A stretch of DNA of 64,000 bases from Brevibacillus fortis (GTDB lineage Bacteria > Bacillota > Bacilli > Brevibacillales > Brevibacillaceae), in contig NZ_PXZM01000010.1 of assembly GCF_003013395.1 (NCBI RefSeq), positions 62,001 to 126,000 on the forward strand. The letters are read 5' to 3'. The position numbers and the translations under genes are program-made. Shown here piece by piece: positions 59,594-64,000 of the stretch (position 1 is its first letter; every line of letters begins with the position of its first letter). The notes beneath the pieces are model-generated. The model did not search any database. It had not been told where the DNA came from and was given only the letters and a program-made list of their open reading frames with translations.

Positions 59594-62041
59594 GTGAAAC
59601 GAAAATTATTCATGCTCTGTCTGGCAGGCATGTTGTTATATACGAATCCGGCCTATGCGACGCCGTTTCCAGATAAAAAAGAGGAAGTTGTTCAGGACGC
59701 TGACAACTATTTGAAAAAAGAAGACAGGACAGCCTTTGCAAATTCATTGAACGGCATACCAGGCAGCTACAAAGTCGTTGTAGTGGAAAGCACTGCACCG
59801 GAAGCTGAATCTCCTGATATCTACGCGCAAAAGCTGTTTGACAATTACAATTTGGCCGACGATGCCTTGATGATCGTACTCGACATAAACACCGAGCAGT
59901 TGGGGATTTATGCCGGCCCTGCTTTGCAGGCAAAAGGTGCCACGATGGCATTGCTGCATGACAAGATCGTGTCTTTCTATGAACCATTCAAAACACAAAA
60001 GCAGTATTTGACCGGGATTCAGACGCTAATTACGGACGTAAACCAAGAGCTTAGTCGTATAGAAAGCAAGCAAGCAGCAGCAAAACCGGGTGCGACCGAC
60101 GCTAGTAAAGCGGGAGAGAGCGAAAGCAGTGGCGCTCTCGGTGGCATTCCATGGTGGATCTATTTGGTGGGAGCGGTATTTGCAGGGCTATCGATCAGCT
60201 TGATTTATGCGATGATCAGACGCCGGGCTATTTTTGCCCAAGTAGATGATGTAGAGGATTGGAAGGAAGAACTCGTTGAGAAGATCAGTGTCATCGAGGT
60301 GGAAAAACCGCTTCGCCGTTCCAGCGGCATGACAGAAGTACGTTACCACCACTTGGCTGACAAAAAAGAAAATCTGTTGCGTATTCGCATCCCTGATGTG
60401 GAAATGATGATTCTCGATGCTGAAGAGGCTTGCGATCGCTTCCGCTTTACGCTGGCGCTTGGCATGCTGAATGAGGCGAGAGAGGCCATTTCGAAAATTG
60501 AGGAAGAGCTGAATGAGCTAAAAACGGACACTTCCAAAGTGGCAGTAACCAAACAAGAAAACAAGGTTGTTGTTCCTGAGATCGGAAAGCAAGTGGAGCA
60601 GATGGAACGACGCTTGTCCGATTTGCGTCTGGAGTACGGTTTGTCTTTCCATGAGCTGAAAGCATCGCTCGATGAAGTAGACACGATGCGAAAACTCGTA
60701 AAAACTGCGCGGGCGGCAGGGGACGACATTGCGGCGTACGAAACCACACAAAAAGCGCAGCAAGTGCTGGAGCAGGTAGGACAAGCGATGGAACTCATTC
60801 CAAAGCTTGTGCAACGCGTGAAAAAAGAAATGCCGGAAGAATTTAAGCATCTGGAAGAAGGAATTGAGCAGGCCGTTCGTGACGGCTTTGATTTAAAACA
60901 GGATTCCATGGACAATGCTCTCTTGCAGGCGAAGCAATTGGTCACGTCCGCGAAAAGTGCTTTGGAAGAGGGCAGCCTGGAAATGGTTCTGACCCATGTC
61001 AAGGCGTTCGAAGTGCTCATTGATACGACTTATCAAGCTATAGAAGATGGCGTTCTTGCTAGTGATGAAGCAGCAGCGACGATACATGTAGACGTTGAGC
61101 CGCCAACAGAAGTGAATCAAGGTAATGAAGAAGCAGAATTTATGCAGGTGGAAAAGAAAGCAGAAGTAGTAGAGGCTGATCCGGATGATTCACGACAGCA
61201 AGTAGCTGCGACATCCGCGCCTGTGGAGCAGGAAATTCATACTCCTGAGCCGACTCCAACTAGCGAGACGGAGCATTCCACCAGCAAAGCAGATCTTGAA
61301 AATCCGCTTCCTCTCCAGCAGACGAAGGTGGCTGAAGAGAGAACGGGGCGAGGAAAATCCTCAGAACTGAGTGAAGCCGAGCGTTCCGTTCTGTTGCAAG
61401 CGATTCCCCAGCTTTTCAATAAAAAAGCACAAAAGCCTGCTCCAGTAGTCAAAGCTGAGGAGCCTGCGTACGAAGAAGAAGAGTATGAACTGGTCATGCC
61501 GAAGAGTCAGCCTGAACCGGAAGAAATGATTCAGGAAGAAGAAGAGCAAGCGTATTTGGTCATCGAAACGGAAGACGATGCGCTGGACGAGCTGGAGCGA
61601 ATTTCTAACACATTAGTCCGCGTTCGTCAGCAAATTAAGCGCAGCTACTTGCCTGGGATTCCTGATCACTTGAAATACATGTTTGAAGAAGTCGTGCAAA
61701 CGTTGGGCCGCGTGCAAACGATCATGGTTCAGTACCGCTATGATCTGGAAGAGGTGGCCATGCTGATTCAGGACGCGAGTGATCTGGTCAGCGAAACAGA
61801 ACGGATGGCAGAACGCATCATCACTACTTGTCAGATGGCAGAGGGTGCCATTCAGTATACAAACCGTTATCGCCGCCAAAATCGCCAGGTCAATGAGTTG
61901 TTGACGAAGGCAGAGATATCGTTTCGACAACTGGCTTTCGCAGAAGCCTATCAGCTTGCCGAGGAGGCCCGTCTGGTAATCGAAGGCGCACCAGTCGAAG
62001 AGGAAAACCGATGGCTTCTCCGTCGTAAGAAAAAGGGATGA
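59594..62041 (+). CDS. TPM domain-EzrA-like fusion: signal peptide, extracytoplasmic TPM domain, membrane helix, cytoplasmic spectrin-like repeats
   Basis: 815 residues. A signal peptide (1-22, ending NPAYA) is followed by a TPM domain (about 30-155: VVVVESTAPEAES, LADDALMIVLDINTEQLGIYAG), then a membrane helix at about 186-208. The cytoplasmic part starts with RRRAIFAQVDDVEDWKEEL and DAEEACDRFRFTLALGML, which parallel the first repeat of B. subtilis EzrA just after its membrane helix. The C-terminal end IQYTNRYRRQNRQVNELLTKAE resembles the conserved QYGNRYRS region of EzrA. A Pro/Glu-rich linker (about 500-650) interrupts the coiled coils. EzrA regulates FtsZ ring formation. Ordinary EzrA has only a few residues outside the membrane; here a whole TPM domain replaces them. 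Gene position after refZ agrees with ezrA. Confidence 0.85.
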   Translation: MKRKLFMLCLAGMLLYTNPAYATPFPDKKEEVVQDADNYLKKEDRTAFANSLNGIPGSYKVVVVESTAPEAESPDIYAQKLFDNYNLADDALMIVLDINTEQLGIYAGPALQAKGATMALLHDKIVSFYEPFKTQKQYLTGIQTLITDVNQELSRIESKQAAAKPGATDASKAGESESSGALGGIPWWIYLVGAVFAGLSISLIYAMIRRRAIFAQVDDVEDWKEELVEKISVIEVEKPLRRSSGMTEVRYHHLADKKENLLRIRIPDVEMMILDAEEACDRFRFTLALGMLNEAREAISKIEEELNELKTDTSKVAVTKQENKVVVPEIGKQVEQMERRLSDLRLEYGLSFHELKASLDEVDTMRKLVKTARAAGDDIAAYETTQKAQQVLEQVGQAMELIPKLVQRVKKEMPEEFKHLEEGIEQAVRDGFDLKQDSMDNALLQAKQLVTSAKSALEEGSLEMVLTHVKAFEVLIDTTYQAIEDGVLASDEAAATIHVDVEPPTEVNQGNEEAEFMQVEKKAEVVEADPDDSRQQVAATSAPVEQEIHTPEPTPTSETEHSTSKADLENPLPLQQTKVAEERTGRGKSSELSEAERSVLLQAIPQLFNKKAQKPAPVVKAEEPAYEEEEYELVMPKSQPEPEEMIQEEEEQAYLVIETEDDALDELERISNTLVRVRQQIKRSYLPGIPDHLKYMFEEVVQTLGRVQTIMVQYRYDLEEVAMLIQDASDLVSETERMAERIITTCQMAEGAIQYTNRYRRQNRQVNELLTKAEISFRQLAFAEAYQLAEEARLVIEGAPVEEENRWLLRRKKKG

Positions 62042-62247
62042 GCCAGATGATAGTCTTTCCTCTCTTCTTACTGGCAGTTGGGCTTCTCGTCATGGTACAA
62101 CCGCGTACAAAACGTTGGCAATCGCGGATGAACGCCTATTTTCAAGGAGACGAAAGGCGAGTGAAGCAACGTGCCAACACGTTTTTTCTGTTGGGTCTAG
62201 CCTTTGTGTTCGCAGGATTTGCGTATTTGTTCCGCCTTGTCGGATAA
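62038..62247 (+). CDS. Small membrane protein coupled to the EzrA-like gene
   Basis: 69 residues; its ATG overlaps the EzrA-like stop (ATGA). Two membrane helices (about 4-20 and 46-66) flank a basic loop (RTKRWQSRMNAYFQGDERRVKQR). No family recognised. The overlap suggests that the two proteins are made together and may interact in the membrane. Confidence 0.7.
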   Translation: MSQMIVFPLFLLAVGLLVMVQPRTKRWQSRMNAYFQGDERRVKQRANTFFLLGLAFVFAGFAYLFRLVG

Positions 62248-62263
62248 ACCAATAATCAATGAT

Positions 62264-62318
62264 AAAGCACCTGCTATGAAAAGATGGACTTGTCTTCTTT
62301 TGTAGCAGGTGCTTTTTG
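62264..62318 (+). terminator. Terminator of the ezrA-like operon
   Basis: AAAGCACCTGCTA pairs with TAGCAGGTGCTTTTT around a long loop. Confidence 0.85.
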
Positions 62319-62390
62319 CTGGGCAAAAAAAAGAAGCATCGCTCACGCAGGCGATGCTCCATCTAGGAAGATAAAGGGAGTAAGGTTGTT

Positions 62391-62434
62391 AAACCAGCAC
62401 ATTACAACTAGGGGGGAGTAATGTGCTGGTTTCT
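62391..62434 (-). terminator. Terminator of the flavoprotein gene
   Basis: AACCAGCACATTAC and GTAATGTGCTGGTT are perfect complements with a 12-base loop, downstream of the minus-strand gene. The U-run is weak. A second small hairpin (AGCATCGC / GCGATGCT) lies at 62335-62357. Confidence 0.6.
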
Positions 62435-62483
62435 CTTTCATGAAAAGAGAACCTGATTTATAGTTTCCCCAATCCCACTTGAT

Positions 62484-63785
62484 CTAAACGTCATTCTCGT
62501 AAAAAAATTCGAATGCTTCCTGCGCACTATGTGTACCCGCAGAATGGCCGGATGAGAAGGCGATGGTGATGTTGTATCCACCGGTATGGGCGTGGACGTC
62601 CATGACCTCTCCAGCAAAATACAAGCCATCCATGAGCTTGGATCTCATGGAGCGTGGATCAATCTCTTTTACGCTTACACCGCCACCTGTAATAAATGCT
62701 TCTTCAAGAGAGAGCGTCCCCGTAATGGTGAGTGGAAACGATTTGATCAAGCTCGTGAACTTGCTCCACTCCTGTTTCTTCATATGGCTGTAGGTTGTTT
62801 CTTCCGAAATCCCTGCCAACTCAAGCAAGAGCGGAATAATCCGTTCGGGAAGGAAGCCTTTGATGGCATTTTTTACTGCCTTTTTCGGCTGATCCTCAAT
62901 CAACTGCCAGCTTTCCCCTGTGATTTCCTCTGCCGTTTTGTCAGGCATGAGATCGATCGTCAGAGAAAGAGGAACCGCTCCGTATTTTCGTTGTGACACA
63001 GAGACATAATGTCCCATGCGAAGGGAGGCGGGGCCTGATATTCCGAAGTGAGTGAAGATCATATCGCCTTCCTGCGTATTGATCTTTTTCCCATTGGGCG
63101 CATACAAGGTCATCGTAATATCACGCAGCGACAGACCCTGGATCGATTTATCGCGAATAAAAGAGTCATTGGCTGTAAGCGGTACTTCCGTAGGATACAG
63201 CTCAGTGATTGTATGCCCGGCTGCTTTCGCCCATGCATAGCCATCGCCTGTAGACCCTGTCTGTGGTACTGAACAGCCCCCAACGGCAATAATCACACAA
63301 GGCGCGGTGATTTTCTCACCGGATTGGAGCATGATGCCACCGACTCTGCCTTCTGAATAGAGAACTTCTTTTACAGCGGCATTTACATGTATGGTGGCAC
63401 CTCTGCTCTTCAACAAGTCAATCAACGCTTGGGCGACTGTCACTGCTTTATCTGTGACGGGAAACATGCGGCCCCGATCTTCTTCTTTTAACGCGACACC
63501 CATCTCCTCGAAAAACTGGATAATCTCTCGGTTGCCGAATTGGGTGAGAGCACTGTACATGAAACGGCCATTTCCCGGCATTTGTTTGATTAATTCATCT
63601 TGTTCCTTGGCATTGGTTACATTGCAGCGACCGCCGCCAGATATGATGAGCTTGCGTCCGAGTTTCGAGCCTTTTTCCACGAGACAGACTCTTGCTCCTT
63701 GGCCAGAAGCGGCAATAGCGGACATCAGCCCAGAGGGACCGCCGCCTATGATGATAACGTCATAATTGTATTGTGATCGATTCAT
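62484..63785 (-). CDS. NAD(P)/FAD-dependent oxidoreductase (HI0933/BaiN family, YtfP-like)
   Basis: 433 residues from ATG 63785 (GGACGAG upstream); the frame is open 24 codons further. FAD-binding motif VIIIGGGPSGLMSAIAASG, then the family signature KLGRKLIISGGGRCNVTN, and the C-terminal LYFAGEVMDVHAHTGGYNIT with FSSGHSAG. Known as BaiN or YhiN/YtfP; the reaction in most species is undefined. A YtfP-type gene also lies in this chromosomal area of B. subtilis. Confidence 0.9.
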   Translation of the reverse strand: MNRSQYNYDVIIIGGGPSGLMSAIAASGQGARVCLVEKGSKLGRKLIISGGGRCNVTNAKEQDELIKQMPGNGRFMYSALTQFGNREIIQFFEEMGVALKEEDRGRMFPVTDKAVTVAQALIDLLKSRGATIHVNAAVKEVLYSEGRVGGIMLQSGEKITAPCVIIAVGGCSVPQTGSTGDGYAWAKAAGHTITELYPTEVPLTANDSFIRDKSIQGLSLRDITMTLYAPNGKKINTQEGDMIFTHFGISGPASLRMGHYVSVSQRKYGAVPLSLTIDLMPDKTAEEITGESWQLIEDQPKKAVKNAIKGFLPERIIPLLLELAGISEETTYSHMKKQEWSKFTSLIKSFPLTITGTLSLEEAFITGGGVSVKEIDPRSMRSKLMDGLYFAGEVMDVHAHTGGYNITIAFSSGHSAGTHSAQEAFEFFYENDV

Positions 63786-63863
63786 TTCATTCTCGTCCTT
63801 TGTTGTATAGGGTTGGGCAACATCCATTTTACCACATACCGCCCACCCGTCGCGCAATTCTAG

Positions 63864-64000
63864 CTAGGATAGAGAGGACGAGGCACCTAAAATATCAGTC
63901 AACGGTTGCTTTTCTAAGACGTAACGAACGGTGGATTGACCACGGAGGACATTCGTGACGACGTATCCTTTAGCAAAATAGGCCGTGAACAATTCGCTCG
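63864..64000 (-). CDS. C-terminal end of an unidentified protein
   Basis: The last 44 codons of a minus-strand gene that begins beyond the right edge: it reads ELFTAYFAKGYVVTNVLRGQ and ends DILGASSSLS with TAG at 63864-63866. Too short to assign. Reading in this frame has no stops up to the window edge. Confidence 0.5.
   Translation of the reverse strand, partial: SELFTAYFAKGYVVTNVLRGQSTVRYVLEKQPLTDILGASSSLS

Noticed and set aside
62335..62357. Small hairpin AGCATCGC/GCGATGCT as a separate regulatory element
   Set aside because: Short, between two terminators of converging genes, no T-run; most likely part of the terminator region.
1..64000. CRISPR arrays, tRNA/rRNA genes, insertion sequences with transposase
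   Set aside because: No regularly spaced repeats, cloverleaf genes or transposase motifs were seen on reading through the window.

Overview
The window looks like chromosomal DNA of a spore-forming Firmicute, most likely Brevibacillus or a near relative. I infer this from the protein families and gene order; no database search was possible. Supporting signs are strong AGGAGG-type ribosome binding sites, frequent GTG and TTG starts, a SAM-I (S-box) riboswitch, bacillithiol-linked YtxJ, CcpA/AcuABC/RefZ/YtfP-type genes, a YjcZ-type sporulation peptide and a YheC/YheD spore-coat ATP-grasp protein. The block from ytxJ through aroA(G), ccpA, acuCBA and rpsD to ytrP-like, refZ-like and ezrA-like genes follows the order of the Bacillus subtilis chromosome, with insertions. 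No tRNA, rRNA or CRISPR array was seen.

Layout. 1-2.2 kb: the end of an oxidoreductase gene, then a compact unit of a PqqD-like (RRE) protein, a radical SAM/SPASM-type enzyme and two tiny overlapping reading frames, which looks like a peptide-modification (RiPP-like) locus. 2.5-9.5 kb: a TetR/DUF4188 pair, a UvrA paralogue without the UvrB-binding domain, two DUF genes and a lipoprotein phosphatase-like enzyme. 9.5-17.5 kb: alr, acnA, an ABC exporter and a two-component system. 17.5-23.4 kb: molybdenum-cofactor genes (ThiF/MoeB-like, fused MoaD-MoaE, MoaC) around a small DNA-repair-like group (radical SAM, 2OG oxygenase, Ogt), then an MFS transporter. 23.4-27.7 kb: an S-box-controlled aminotransferase, a Fur-box gene of unknown function, a second aminotransferase and a hydrolase. 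27.8-30.1 kb: an encapsulin nanocompartment with an IMEF-type iron cargo, divergent from a Fur-box DUF2325 gene and a 48-residue protein.

30.15-34.1 kb: a trypsin-like protease gene is split by a 3.2-kb element carrying a large serine recombinase, an HxlR regulator and a YheC/YheD gene. The catalytic His and Asp lie on one side and the Ser on the other. The two halves join exactly in frame at a shared GAACC core. This resembles the skin-type elements excised during sporulation and is the most interesting feature of the window.

34.3-51 kb: PadR, an M29 aminopeptidase, YjcZ, small zinc-ribbon proteins, a long inverted-repeat RNA or MITE, ytxJ, an FtsA-like protein, aroA(G), csoR-like, ccpA, a nucleosidase fused to a glutaredoxin, acuCBA, a class A penicillin-binding protein with fibronectin-type repeats, and rpsD with a structured leader. 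51-64 kb: a YcdB/SLH surface protein, a histidine phosphatase, a GAF-GGDEF protein, an MBL hydrolase, a lipoprotein, a RefZ-like regulator, an EzrA-like protein with an extracytoplasmic TPM domain, a small membrane protein, and a YtfP/BaiN-type flavoprotein.

Iron handling (encapsulin, two Fur-type promoters), sulfur/methionine salvage (S-box aminotransferase, MTA/SAH nucleosidase), carbon control (ccpA, acnA, acuABC) and cell division/envelope genes are the recurring themes.
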